64,000 nucleotides of DNA from Geminicoccaceae bacterium (GCA_025999455.1 AP024683.1:193501-257500); one strand, 5' to 3'; counted from the stretch's first letter, positions 27,574 to 37,871 are shown. The notes: a model not told the origin generated them from the sequence alone. A program made the numbers and translations.

Positions 27574-28501
27574 GCCCGGCCTCGATCGGGAGCGGACGCG
27601 AGGCGGCCCGCAGGCGCCACCAGAACAGCGTCACCTTGGCGAAGACCAGGACGCCCACCGCTTGGTGGAGGACGGCGAGGACGGTCGCGATCTCTCCCCA
27701 GACCGTGACCGCGCCGAGAAGGACTTCGATCCCGACGACGATCGCCGCCAGGCGGGCGAGGCGGACGAGGCCCGACGGCAGGCCGGCGCGTGCCGCTTGC
27801 CAGGCGAGCACCACGAGGGACAGGGCAGCGAGCCCGGCGAGCACACGATGCGTGAAATTGGCGCGGATCAAGGGATCGCCGAGGTCGGGAACGAGCGCGC
27901 CATCGCACAGTGGCCAGGTCGAACAAGCGAGGGCGGCACCACTCTTGGCGACGATCGCGGCGGAGGTGATGGCGCCGATCACGAGCAACCAGCTCACCGC
28001 CGCCAAGTGGTGAATGCCGGACGGGACCCCGCTCCGCTCGACGTCCGAGGCGCGGACCGCGATCCACAAGAGCGTCGCCAGGACGAGCATCGCATTGCCC
28101 AGGTGGAGGGCGACCGACCAGGGGCTGTTGCGGTCGAGCACCGTGATGCCACCCAGGAGCTTCTGCACGACGAGCAGGGCCAACAGGACGGCGCCTGCGG
28201 CCACGAGCCCCGGCCGCTCGCGGCGTCGCCAAAAGATCACGCCCAAGAGCACGAGCACGAGCGGCCCCAAGAACACGCCCGCGATCAGCCGATGGACCCA
28301 CTCGAGCATGACCTGGCCGTAGGTGTAGCCGGTGTAGGGAAGGGCCGCGAAATCGGCCGGCGTGAGCAGCCAATAGCCGTAGCAGGTGGGCCAATCCGGG
28401 CAGGACAGGCCGGAATTCGTGGATCGGACGAGCGCGCCGAGCACGATCAGCGCGTAAGCGAGGATCGCCGTCGCCACCGCCAGCCGACGTATCGCGATCA
28501 C
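27548..28501 (-). CDS. ctaA: Heme A synthase (CtaA/COX15)
   Basis: A 317-residue membrane protein with eight predicted helices in two four-helix halves. It oxidises the methyl group of heme O to the formyl group of heme A. His ligands are visible in LEWVHRLIAG, VALHLGNAM, NFTHRVLAG and AVLHQAVGV, and the N-terminal RSTNSGLSCPDWPTCYG carries the type-conserved cysteines. The GTG at 28501 has GGGAGG seven bases upstream and overlaps the surf1 stop. It closes the oxidase operon, providing the heme for the aa3 enzyme. Confidence 0.95.
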   Translation of the reverse strand: MIAIRRLAVATAILAYALIVLGALVRSTNSGLSCPDWPTCYGYWLLTPADFAALPYTGYTYGQVMLEWVHRLIAGVFLGPLVLVLLGVIFWRRRERPGLVAAGAVLLALLVVQKLLGGITVLDRNSPWSVALHLGNAMLVLATLLWIAVRASDVERSGVPSGIHHLAAVSWLLVIGAITSAAIVAKSGAALACSTWPLCDGALVPDLGDPLIRANFTHRVLAGLAALSLVVLAWQAARAGLPSGLVRLARLAAIVVGIEVLLGAVTVWGEIATVLAVLHQAVGVLVFAKVTLFWWRLRAASRPLPIEAGHGLALRGA

Positions 28502-29220
28502 CTCGTTCCCTCCCCGTTTCGCCGGAAACCCAACAGGATGTAGAAGGCGAGGAGCGACGCGGCGAGACCGTACCAGGTGACCGCGTAGCCGAGATGGGGG
28601 TTCGGTAAATCGACCGTTACCGCGATGGGCTGCGGGAAGGCGCCCGCACCCTCCTCCCGTTCCTGCGAGATCACCAGGAAAGGCTCCAGGGCGAGGCCGA
28701 GATGGCGCCCGATCGCCTCGGTGTCCGGCGCGTACCATCGGGGTGTACGGAGGTCGGGTGCGGGCGTGGCCCAACTACCGGCACCGGCGCGCCGCACCAC
28801 GCCCTCGACGACCCGCGAGCCTTCCGGTGCTGGCATGCCCAGAGCCTCCCGCAAGCCCTCCTCGGGCACGAAGCCCCGATCGACGAGGACCGTGCGGCCG
28901 TCGTCGAGCCGGAACGGTGTGAGCAGGCGGCTGCCGGCGCGCCCTTCGAGGGTGGCGAGGCCGAGCGCCACCGACTTGGCGCCCTGATACGCACCCTTCA
29001 ACCGCACGCGACGGAACTCGAGCGCGCCAAGGTCCGCCCCGACGTCCGCGAGCTCGACCGGCGGTGCGGCTGCAACGGCCTCGGCCTTCGCGATGAGCTC
29101 CGCCTTCCAGGCGAGGCGCTGCAGTTGCCAGGTCCCGAGGGCCGACAGCGCCGCGAAACCAGCTGCGCAGACGAGCGTCAGCGCGAGCCCGGGGCGGAAC
29201 CGGCGAGCGTTCCGGCTCAC
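28498..29220 (-). CDS. SURF1-family cytochrome c oxidase assembly protein
   Basis: A 240-residue inner-membrane protein with two flanking transmembrane helices (about 10-28 and 214-233) and a periplasmic domain. SURF1 motifs are ALGTWQLQRLAWK at the start, the central TPFRLDDGRTVLVDRGFVPE, and a final PNPHLGYAVTWYGLAASLL. The protein assists insertion of heme a into subunit I. It begins at GTG 29220 with a GTGA overlap with the DUF983 gene; a longer upstream start gives an unlikely leader. Confidence 0.94.
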   Translation of the reverse strand: MSRNARRFRPGLALTLVCAAGFAALSALGTWQLQRLAWKAELIAKAEAVAAAPPVELADVGADLGALEFRRVRLKGAYQGAKSVALGLATLEGRAGSRLLTPFRLDDGRTVLVDRGFVPEEGLREALGMPAPEGSRVVEGVVRRAGAGSWATPAPDLRTPRWYAPDTEAIGRHLGLALEPFLVISQEREEGAGAFPQPIAVTVDLPNPHLGYAVTWYGLAASLLAFYILLGFRRNGEGTR

Positions 29221-29594
29221 CCCTCCCCGCCCAAGGTGTCGCGCCAGTGCCGGTATTGGAGGGCGATCAAGGTCGCTTTGAGCGGCCGCATCAGCGCGAG
29301 GCACAGCGCTATGGCGAGCGGAAGCCAGACGACGAGATGTGCCCAGATCGGCCACTCGTAACGGACTTCGACGACGAGTGCCGCGCCGACGACGACGAAG
29401 CCCACGATCAGGATGATGAACGCGACCGGCCCGTCGCCGCTGTCCTGGGCCCGGAGATCGAGACCGCAGACGTCACAATGCGGGACGACCGAGAGGAAGC
29501 CCGAGAAGAGCTTCCCTCGGCCGCAGCATGGGCACCGGCCCGTGAAGCCGGCCGTCCAAGGCGAGACTTCGCGGGCCGCCGACGCTTCGCTCAC
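29217..29594 (-). CDS. DUF983 family membrane protein
   Basis: A 125-residue protein with an N-terminal zinc-ribbon-like CPCCGRGKLFSGFL...CDVCGLDL (four Cys) and two hydrophobic helices (AFIILIVGFVVVGAALV and the HLVVWLPLAIALCLAL region). This is the DUF983 arrangement found beside ctaE in most alphaproteobacterial oxidase operons. A role in cytochrome oxidase assembly is inferred from this conserved location. The GTG at 29594 overlaps the ctaE stop by four bases. Confidence 0.92.
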   Translation of the reverse strand: MSEASAAREVSPWTAGFTGRCPCCGRGKLFSGFLSVVPHCDVCGLDLRAQDSGDGPVAFIILIVGFVVVGAALVVEVRYEWPIWAHLVVWLPLAIALCLALMRPLKATLIALQYRHWRDTLGGEG

Positions 29595-30463
29595 CCGACC
29601 CCCGCCGTCTCCCAGCGGAGGCTGCCGCCCCACCAGTAGACCCAGACGAACAGGAACAGCCAGACCACGTCGACGAAATGCCAATACCAGGCCGCCGCCT
29701 CGAATCCGACGTGCTTCTCGGGCTTGAAGGTGCCGTACCAGGCCCGCATCATCATGACGATCAGGAACACCGTCCCGATCTGGACGTGCAGCCCGTGGAA
29801 CCCGGTCGCCATGTAGAAGGCCGAGCCGAACATCCCCGACTGCAGCGTGAATCCCTCGTGGTAGGCGTGGATGTACTCGTAGACCTGGAAGCCGGTGAAG
29901 GTCAGCCCCAAGAGAACCGTCAGGAGCAGCGCCTTGAACGCAGTCTTCTGATCGTTCTGCTTGATGGCGTGGTGCGCCCAGGTGACGGTCGTTCCGGACG
30001 TCAGCAGGATCAAGGTGTTGAGGAACGGGATCCCCCAGGTCGGCACCGGCTCGACGCCCTCGGGCGGCCACTTGGTCGGCACGAGTTCGGGCGGAACGAG
30101 CGCGCCCCAGAAGAACGCCCAGAAGAAGGCGAAGAAGAAGAAGACCTCGGACGTGATGAACAGGATCATCCCGATCCGCAGGCCCCGGGAAACGACATCG
30201 GTGTGTGCGCCGCTGTAGGATTCGGCGAGAACGTCCCGCCACCACATGAACATGGTGAAGAAGACGATCCCGAAACCGGCGAGCGTGATCCACTTGCCGG
30301 CCGGCGTGCCGTGCATCCACATCACACCCCCGGCGGTGAGCGCGAGGGCGCCCACGCTGCCCACGAGCGGCCAAGGGCTCGGGTCCACGAGATGATAGGG
30401 ATGTTTGACCTCGTGGGCGTGGCCGTGCCCGTGCGACGCACCGGCCGATACGCTAACCGCCAT
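29591..30463 (-). CDS. ctaE: Cytochrome c oxidase subunit III
   Basis: A 290-residue subunit III with seven transmembrane helices. Hallmarks are KHPYHLVDPSPWPL at the N-terminus, the WWRDVLAESYSGAHT loop, LFITSEVFFFFAFFWAFF with the conserved Glu, HHAIKQNDQKTAFK, GFQVYEYIHAYHEGF and the C-terminal YWHFVDVVWLFLFVWVYWWG. It stabilises the proton-uptake path of aa3 oxidase. It lies 36 bases after ctaG and is coupled to DUF983 by a GTGA overlap. Confidence 0.98.
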   Translation of the reverse strand: MAVSVSAGASHGHGHAHEVKHPYHLVDPSPWPLVGSVGALALTAGGVMWMHGTPAGKWITLAGFGIVFFTMFMWWRDVLAESYSGAHTDVVSRGLRIGMILFITSEVFFFFAFFWAFFWGALVPPELVPTKWPPEGVEPVPTWGIPFLNTLILLTSGTTVTWAHHAIKQNDQKTAFKALLLTVLLGLTFTGFQVYEYIHAYHEGFTLQSGMFGSAFYMATGFHGLHVQIGTVFLIVMMMRAWYGTFKPEKHVGFEAAAWYWHFVDVVWLFLFVWVYWWGGSLRWETAGVG

Positions 30464-30499
30464 GTTCTTCCCCCGCCTCCAGCACGATCGCTCCGCTGT

Positions 30500-31078
30500 T
30501 CACGAACCACCCGCCGCCGCCGACCTTTGCCGACGCAACGCCTCGGTGGCCTCTCGGTCGACGAAGAAGGTGTACGAAAGCGTGATCTCCCGGACCTCCC
30601 GGGTCGACGGATCCTCGAGAAGCGCGGGATCCACGTAGAACGACACCGGCATCTCGACGCGCTGGCCCGGCTCCAGCCGCTGCTGCTCGAAACAGAAGCA
30701 GGCCAGTTTCTGGAAATAGACCCCGGCCTTGTGCGGTGTGACGTTGAAGGTGGCCGTCCCGACGACCGGCTCGCTCGATCGGTTTTCCGCCTCGTAGAAG
30801 GCCAGGTGCTGCTCCCCGGGGACCACCTCGACGCGCCGCTGTACCGGTCGAAAACGCCACGGCAGTTCGGGTGCGACGTCGGCGTTGAACAGCACCGTGA
30901 CTGTCGTGCTCGCCACCGGGCCGGGAGCGGCCTCGGCCCTCTGCGTCGTTCCCCCGTACCCGGTGACCTGGCAAAAAAGTCGATAGAGCGGCACCGACGC
31001 GGCCGTGAGCCCGACCATGGCCGCGATCACGAGCCCCGCCCCGATCGCTGTGGCGCGGTTCCGCGCCGCGAGGTTCAT
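30500..31078 (-). CDS. ctaG: Cytochrome c oxidase assembly protein CtaG/Cox11
   Basis: A 192-residue Cox11-type copper chaperone. A single N-terminal membrane helix (AIGAGLVIAAMVGLTAASV) is followed by a periplasmic immunoglobulin-like domain with the copper-binding pair in KLACFCFEQQRL; a further Cys lies in LYRLFCQVTGYGG. It delivers copper to the CuB site of subunit I. The motif PVSFYVDPALLEDP and LSYTFFV near the end fit the family. The ATG overlaps the stop of the small CoxF-like gene. Confidence 0.96.
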   Translation of the reverse strand: MNLAARNRATAIGAGLVIAAMVGLTAASVPLYRLFCQVTGYGGTTQRAEAAPGPVASTTVTVLFNADVAPELPWRFRPVQRRVEVVPGEQHLAFYEAENRSSEPVVGTATFNVTPHKAGVYFQKLACFCFEQQRLEPGQRVEMPVSFYVDPALLEDPSTREVREITLSYTFFVDREATEALRRQRSAAAGGS

Positions 31079-31197
31079 TGGAGATTGCTCCCGATACGCG
31101 CGATCGTCATCGCGTAGAACAGGAGGACGAGCAGAAGGAGCGCGCCGGCGACCGCCAGATTCCGGGCGCGGAGACGACGCCTCTCGTGCTCGTCCAT
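31075..31197 (-). CDS. CoxF-like small membrane protein
   Basis: A 40-residue protein: a basic N-terminus (MDEHERRRLRARNLAVAG) then one helix (ALLLLVLLFYAMTIARI). Its placement between ctaB and ctaG, with an ATGA overlap with ctaG, is the position of CoxF in alphaproteobacterial aa3 oxidase operons. The R-x-R-N-x-x-V...FYAMTIAR(I/L) pattern fits that family. A part in oxidase assembly is likely but the exact task is unknown. Confidence 0.85.
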   Translation of the reverse strand: MDEHERRRLRARNLAVAGALLLLVLLFYAMTIARIGSNLQ

Positions 31198-31202
31198 GGC
31201 CC

Positions 31203-32138
31203 TCACCACGCCATCACCACGCTGCCGACGGCGGCCCGATCGACCAGCATCGCCGCGAACAGGGCGAACAGATACACGATGGAGAAGCGGAACAGCCGGT
31301 TCGCGACGACGTCGGATCCGGTTCGCAGGACGCGCCAGGCGAGCTGCACGAGCCGCGCACCGAGGAGGCAAGCTGCGACGGCGTAGACCGCCCCGAGATC
31401 CCCGGTCACGACCGGGGCCGCCGACGCCGCGCTCGTGCCGATCGCGTAAACGAGCATCTCCCGTGCGGTCCGCTCTTTTCCGGCGACCACGGGCAGCATG
31501 GGGACGCCCACCTTGCCGTAATCACCCGCGCGATAAAGCGCGAGCGCCCAGAAATGGGGCGGCGTCCAAAGGAAAATTACGAGGAACATCACCACCGGCA
31601 GAAGGTCGATCGATCCCGTCACCGCGACCCACGCCACCACCGGCGGCAGAGCACCGGCCGCACCCCCGATGACGATGTTCTGCGGCGTCCGCCGCTTGAG
31701 CCACATCGTGTAGACGAACACGTAGAAAGCGATCGTGGCCGCGAGCAGGCTCGCGGCGAGCCAGCCCGCTGCCAAACCCATCACGGCTACCGAGACGCCG
31801 GCCAGGACCACGCCCACGCCGAGCGCCTCTTCGGGCGCGACGCGGCCCGCGGCCGTGGGCCGCCGCCGCGTCCGCACCATCACCCGGTCGATGTCGCTGT
31901 CGTACCAATTGTTGATGGCAGCCGAGGCGGCCGCACCACCGGCGAGCGCCACCATGACCGCGACCGACAGGATCGGATGCTGCACCCCCGGCGCGAGCAG
32001 CAAGGCCACGAGGCTCGTGAACAGCACGAGCTGCATGACACCCGGCTTGAACAGGACCCAGAGGTCCCGTCCGAGCCCACCGAGTTCGGCGGCGACCGAA
32101 GTCGCCGCCGCCCGCTCGATCGTCAGTTCCCGAGCCAT
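31203..32138 (-). CDS. ctaB: Protoheme IX farnesyltransferase (heme O synthase)
   Basis: A 311-residue UbiA-superfamily prenyltransferase converting heme B to heme O. Nine hydrophobic helices are predicted. The prenyl-diphosphate/Mg2+ motif is INNWYDSDIDRVMVRT with NxxxDxxxD spacing; YVFVYTMWLKRRTPQNIVIGG and FLWTPPHFWALALYRAGDYGKVGVPMLP (given here as two family blocks) are characteristic. Heme O then passes to CtaA, encoded at the end of the same operon. It starts 20 bases downstream of ctaD. Confidence 0.97.
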   Translation of the reverse strand: MARELTIERAAATSVAAELGGLGRDLWVLFKPGVMQLVLFTSLVALLLAPGVQHPILSVAVMVALAGGAAASAAINNWYDSDIDRVMVRTRRRPTAAGRVAPEEALGVGVVLAGVSVAVMGLAAGWLAASLLAATIAFYVFVYTMWLKRRTPQNIVIGGAAGALPPVVAWVAVTGSIDLLPVVMFLVIFLWTPPHFWALALYRAGDYGKVGVPMLPVVAGKERTAREMLVYAIGTSAASAAPVVTGDLGAVYAVAACLLGARLVQLAWRVLRTGSDVVANRLFRFSIVYLFALFAAMLVDRAAVGSVVMAW

Positions 32139-32157
32139 TTCGAACGCGGCCGAACGT

Positions 32158-33792
<1,635 letters not shown>

Positions 33793-34635
33793 TCATTCGG
33801 CGGGTCGAGCGGCCGATTCGAGATTGGCGACCCGGGTGGCGGGCTCGCCGACCTTCGCGAACTTCTTCTGGGCTTCGACGACCCAAGCTTCGAACTCCTC
33901 TTTCGGCACCGCCTTGACGGCGATCGGCATGAAGCCGTGCCGCAGCCCGCACAGCTCCGAGCATTGCCCGTAATAATTGCCCGGCTCGTTGATGTAGAGC
34001 CACACTTCGTTGAGCCGCCCGGGCACGGCGTCGATCTTCACACCGAAGGCCGGCACGGTCCAGGCGTGGATGACGTCGGACGCGGTCACCTGCAATTTGA
34101 CGTACGTCTTGGTGGGCAGCACGACGAGATTGTCGGTGTCGAGCAGGCGATGCTGCCCGGGCTTGAGCTCGGAATCGTCGAGCGCCAAGGCGTCGAAGGT
34201 GAAGTTGCCGTTGTCGGGGTACTCGTACGTCCAGAGCCACTGCTTGCCGATCGCCTTGACCGTCAGCTCGGTCTTGGGAAGGACGTCCTGGTAGTAGAGG
34301 AGCTTGAACGAGGGAACGGCGATGATGACGAGGATCAGGACCGGGACTGCCGTCCACACGACCTCGAGAGCCGTGTTGTGGGACTGCTTCGACGGTACCG
34401 GGTTCCGGTCCTCGCGGAACCGCCAACAAGTGTAGAGGAGGAGCACCAGAACGAAGATGCAGATGAACGTGATGATGCCGAGGAGCAGACCGTGGAAGCT
34501 CGCGATCCGCTCCATGATCGGCGTCGCCGCCGGCTGCAGGCCGAGCTGCCAGGGGCTCGGCGCTGCGGCCATCGCCGGGCCACCGAGAAGGAGGGCCGCG
34601 AGCGCGGCCATCGAGCTTTTGAGCCTCGCGGTCAT
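33793..34635 (-). CDS. ctaC: Cytochrome c oxidase subunit II
   Basis: A 280-residue subunit II. A cleavable signal peptide (MTARLKSSMAALAALLLGGPAMAAA, shown here only by its extent, residues 1-25) is followed by two transmembrane helices and a periplasmic cupredoxin domain. The CuA site is visible: the first His in SDVIHAWTVPAFG, and GQCSELCGLRHGFMP with the two Cys, Glu, His and Met ligands. WLWTYEYPD is the aromatic electron-entry patch. It opens the oxidase operon and the ATG at 34635 faces a 271-base divergent region. Confidence 0.98.
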   Translation of the reverse strand: MTARLKSSMAALAALLLGGPAMAAAPSPWQLGLQPAATPIMERIASFHGLLLGIITFICIFVLVLLLYTCWRFREDRNPVPSKQSHNTALEVVWTAVPVLILVIIAVPSFKLLYYQDVLPKTELTVKAIGKQWLWTYEYPDNGNFTFDALALDDSELKPGQHRLLDTDNLVVLPTKTYVKLQVTASDVIHAWTVPAFGVKIDAVPGRLNEVWLYINEPGNYYGQCSELCGLRHGFMPIAVKAVPKEEFEAWVVEAQKKFAKVGEPATRVANLESAARPAE

Positions 34636-34686
34636 GCGGTCTCGGATCCCCTGTTGGGCGCGTGACGGCCCTCGATCGCAAACGGA

Positions 34687-34707
34687 GCCGGCGTACAGCA
34701 CGCCGGC
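34687..34707. promoter_or_regulatory. Inverted repeat in the ctaC leader region
   Basis: An 8-bp perfect inverted repeat GCCGGCGT-ACAGC-ACGCCGGC lies 52 bases upstream of the ctaC start. In ctaC mRNA it would be a stable stem-loop in the 5' leader if transcription starts further upstream; as DNA it could be an operator. No sigma-70 promoter of good quality was found in this gap. Confidence 0.3.
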
Positions 34708-34857
34708 GGAAGGCAGGATAAGGGGCCGACCGGACCACCGCGCGTGACACATTGTCGCAAAAACAGCGTTTTCGGAGAGAGGGTTAGCTCGGGTGGGAGG
34801 GTTTCGGGGCCGACCGTTAACCTCTTCTTGAAGGGTCGGGGATCAAAAGGAGGGCGC

Positions 34858-34877
34858 AACCGAGCCGAGGCTCGGTT
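34858..34877. promoter_or_regulatory. 20-bp perfect palindrome upstream of the periplasmic/GGDEF-EAL pair
   Basis: AACCGAGCC and GGCTCGGTT flank GA, ending 29 bases before the ATG at 34907. With a 2-base centre it is better read as a protein-binding operator than an RNA hairpin. About 25 bases further upstream TTAACCTCTTCTTGA resembles the CtrA pattern TTAA-N7-TTAA with one mismatch. Binding proteins are unknown. Confidence 0.35.
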
Positions 34878-34906
34878 CGGGTCGACGGATCCTCGGAGGT
34901 TCACGC

Positions 34907-35407
34907 ATGCGCTCGCTGGTCGCGCTCTTCCTCGCGCTCGCCATGGCCGCGATCCCCGCCGAGGGGAGCGAGCTCCCGAACCCCACGGGCCGCCCCATCC
35001 TCGAGATCACGGGGGCGATCGGGCGAACCAACGCGCCCGGCAAGGCACTCTTCGATCTTCCGCTCCTCGAATCGCTCGGGATGCGCGAGCTCGTGACGAT
35101 CACGCCCTGGACGGAGGGGGAGCAGCGCTTCTCCGGGATCGATCCGCGAGCGCTCCTGGCGACGGTCGAAGCGCGCGGCAAAGAGCTCGAGGCCACCGCA
35201 CTCGACGGCTATCGCGTCGTGATCCCGGTCGAGGACCTCCAGCGCTTTCCCATGTTGCTCGCGACCCGGCGGGACGGCCGGCCGATGCCGGTCCGCGAGC
35301 GCGGGCCCCTCTGGCTCGTCTATCCCTGGAGCTCGCACCCCGAAACGGCCGACCAGCCCTATCGCGGTCGGGCCATCTGGCAGCTCCGGTCCATCGTCGT
35401 GCGTTGA
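34907..35407 (+). CDS. Periplasmic protein with oxidoreductase molybdopterin-binding-like (SUOX) fold
   Basis: A 166-residue exported protein. A signal peptide (SLVALFLALAMAAIPAEG) precedes a domain with features of the molybdopterin-binding fold of sulfite-oxidase-like proteins: ILEITGAIGR, LFDLPLLESLGMRELVTITPW, FSGIDPRALL, YRVVIPVEDLQRFP and a final GPLWLVYPWSSHPE. It lacks the cysteine that ligates molybdenum in true enzymes, so it is more likely a ligand-binding protein than an oxidoreductase. The GGDEF-EAL gene starts 34 bases later, so the protein may feed a signal to that receptor (inference). Confidence 0.75.
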   Translation: MRSLVALFLALAMAAIPAEGSELPNPTGRPILEITGAIGRTNAPGKALFDLPLLESLGMRELVTITPWTEGEQRFSGIDPRALLATVEARGKELEATALDGYRVVIPVEDLQRFPMLLATRRDGRPMPVRERGPLWLVYPWSSHPETADQPYRGRAIWQLRSIVVR

Positions 35408-35440
35408 GAGGCCGGTGCGGCACCGACGGATCCAGCGGTC

Positions 35441-37777
35441 GTGGAACGCCGTCGCCTCGGGCTCGTCCTGCTCGCCGCGCTGTGCTTCGCGGCAGCACTC
35501 CTGGCTCAGGTCGGGCTCCTCCGTGAGCATCGCGCCTTCGATCTCGAGGAAACCTTGCGATCGGGCTGGTTCGCCAGCCGGACCGAGGCGCACCTGTTGC
35601 GCTTCGCTTCGACCCTCGAGCGGTTCGCGGCGCGTGGCGAGCCGGATCGGGAGAGCTTCCACGAGCAGGTCGACGTCCTCCTGCTCGCGGTTCGTCGGCT
35701 CGTCCGCGAGCCGGACGGCGCGCGCGTCATGGCCGAGCCGGTGCTGGCCGAACTCGCCTTGGAGGTCGAACGCCGCCTGTTCGACTTGGAGCCCGCCTTG
35801 CTGTTCCTCGAACCCGGCGACGAGGCGGCCTACCTCGCGGTCCGCGATCGGCTCGACGAGATCCGTCGGCCGCTCGCCGAACTCGTCGCCCGCGCCTACG
35901 ACCGTTTCCTGGAGGCGGCCGCCGCTTCGGGTCGGCTCACCTCGACACTGGCCCGTGACCTCTGGATCGGCCTCGGGCTCACCGGCGCGAGCGGTCTGCT
36001 GCTCGCCGGCCTCGTCGTGAGCGCCGTCGGCGAGGCGCGGCGGGCGCGGTCGCGAGCCGACCGCGCCACGAGCGCGGCGCGCGAGGCGGAAGAGAGCTTG
36101 CGCACCTTGGTCGACGCCTTGCCGGTCGCGGTGACCGCCTTCGACGAGCGGGGCCGCCTCCTCTTCGTCAACCGTCACGCCGCGGAACTCGCGGGCATCG
36201 GCGGAGACGCCGCGGTCGCCGGCGCTGCGTCCGCCGGCGGGTTGCCGGCGGCACTGTCGGCCGGTGCCGGGCGCGACGAGCACGGCTTCCGCGAAGTCGA
36301 CCTCGACCGCCCGGGTGGACGCCGCCACCTCCTCGCCACCACCCGCCGCGTGCTGCGCGACGACGGCTCGCTCGCCCGCACCGTCCACATCGCCCTCGAC
36401 GTCACCGAACGGCGCGCGGCCGAGGAGCAACTGCGCCATCTGGCCGAGCACGACCCGCTCACGGGGCTCGCGAACCGCACCCGCTTCACCCGTGCGCTCG
36501 CGGCCGCCCTCACCCGCCCCGGGAGCCGCGTCGCCCTCCATCTCCTCGACCTCGACCGCTTCAAGGAGGTGAACGACAGCCTCGGCCATCCGGCCGGGGA
36601 CCGGCTTCTGCTCGCGGTCGCGGGACGGCTCGCCGGTGCCGCCGGGAAGAGTGCCCTGATCGCCCGGCTGGGTGGTGACGAGTTCGCCCTCTTGCAACCC
36701 GATCCTGCGAATGCCGAGGACGCCCGCCGCTTCGCAACCCGTCTCTCCGAGAGCTTGGCCCAGCCGGTCGTCACGAGCGACGGCCGGCTCCGCGTGGGCG
36801 CGAGCATCGGGATCGCCCTTGCGCCCGACCACGGGCGGACCGTGGAAGAGCTGCTCCGCCATGCCGACATCGCACTGTACCGCGCCAAGGAAGAGGCGCG
36901 GGGGAGCGTCGTTCTGTTCTCGAACGAGCTCGCCGCGGCGCGCGCCCGACGCCACCAGCTCGCGACCGCCCTCGAAACGGCCCTTCGCCAGGAAGCCCTG
37001 GAGCTGCGCTTTCAGCCGGTCTTGAGGATCGAGGATCTGCGGGTCGTCGCCTGCGAAGCGCTTTTGCGGTGGCCTGCCTGTCGCGAGCCGACCGGCATTT
37101 CCGCGGGCGAACTCGTCGCCGTCGCGGAAGAGACGGGCCTCGTGGCCCCGCTCACCGAGTGGGTCCTGAACGCCGCCTGCCGCCGAGGCCGCCTCTGGCT
37201 CGAATCCGGGAGAGCCTGTCCGGTGGCCGTCAACATCTCGATGACCCCGGCTGTCGCGGATCGGCTCGAGTCGATGGTGGACAACGCCCTCGCGAGCGCG
37301 GGGCTTCCCGCTCATCTCTTGGAGCTCGAAGTCACCGAAGGTGTGTTGATCCGCAATTTCGACCAGGCGACGGCTCTGCTCGGCCGCCTGCGCAAGCGCG
37401 GGATCAAGGTCGCGCTCGACGATTTCGGCACCGGTTACTCGGCCCTGGCCTATCTCCAGCGCTTCCCGCTCGACAAGCTCAAGATCGACCGCCGCTTCGT
37501 GGGCGAGCTCGGGAACGGACCCACGAGCCTCGCGATCGTCGACGCGGTCGTCCGGCTCGGCCACGCCCTCGACCTCGAGATCGTCGCCGAAGGCGTGGAA
37601 CGCGACGAGCAGCTCCAGCTGCTCCGAAGCGTGGGCTGCGATCTCGCCCAAGGGTTTCTGCTCGGTGTTCCGGAGACCGCCGACCGGATCTCACGCCGTT
37701 TGGGAGAGACCCACGCGCACGGGCCTCTTCGCAACTCGGCGCCGCTCGTCGTCGGCCCGGCGCCCGCGCCCGCCTGA
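35441..37777 (+). CDS. Membrane GGDEF-EAL cyclic-di-GMP protein with PAS domain
   Basis: A 778-residue signalling protein beginning at GTG. An N-terminal helix and a second one near residues 170-195 enclose a helical periplasmic sensor of about 145 residues. A PAS domain (about 215-325) is next. The diguanylate cyclase domain has DPLTGLANRTRF, LDLDRFKEVNDSLGH and an intact GGDEF signature near 410; no RxxD inhibitory site precedes it. The phosphodiesterase domain has EALLRW, LELEVTEG, ALDDFGTGYSAL, LKIDRRFV and IVAEGVE, so catalytic residues look complete. It probably responds to the periplasmic protein encoded just upstream. Confidence 0.95.
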   Translation: MERRRLGLVLLAALCFAAALLAQVGLLREHRAFDLEETLRSGWFASRTEAHLLRFASTLERFAARGEPDRESFHEQVDVLLLAVRRLVREPDGARVMAEPVLAELALEVERRLFDLEPALLFLEPGDEAAYLAVRDRLDEIRRPLAELVARAYDRFLEAAAASGRLTSTLARDLWIGLGLTGASGLLLAGLVVSAVGEARRARSRADRATSAAREAEESLRTLVDALPVAVTAFDERGRLLFVNRHAAELAGIGGDAAVAGAASAGGLPAALSAGAGRDEHGFREVDLDRPGGRRHLLATTRRVLRDDGSLARTVHIALDVTERRAAEEQLRHLAEHDPLTGLANRTRFTRALAAALTRPGSRVALHLLDLDRFKEVNDSLGHPAGDRLLLAVAGRLAGAAGKSALIARLGGDEFALLQPDPANAEDARRFATRLSESLAQPVVTSDGRLRVGASIGIALAPDHGRTVEELLRHADIALYRAKEEARGSVVLFSNELAAARARRHQLATALETALRQEALELRFQPVLRIEDLRVVACEALLRWPACREPTGISAGELVAVAEETGLVAPLTEWVLNAACRRGRLWLESGRACPVAVNISMTPAVADRLESMVDNALASAGLPAHLLELEVTEGVLIRNFDQATALLGRLRKRGIKVALDDFGTGYSALAYLQRFPLDKLKIDRRFVGELGNGPTSLAIVDAVVRLGHALDLEIVAEGVERDEQLQLLRSVGCDLAQGFLLGVPETADRISRRLGETHAHGPLRNSAPLVVGPAPAPA

Positions 37778-37871
37778 ACCGCGAAACCGGCGAAGCCGCA
37801 CTCCGGTGGCCCGCCGCTCCGGTCCGACTGGCGAACAGTGTCGGCAAGCACGCGGCGCGCCGTCGCCCGCG

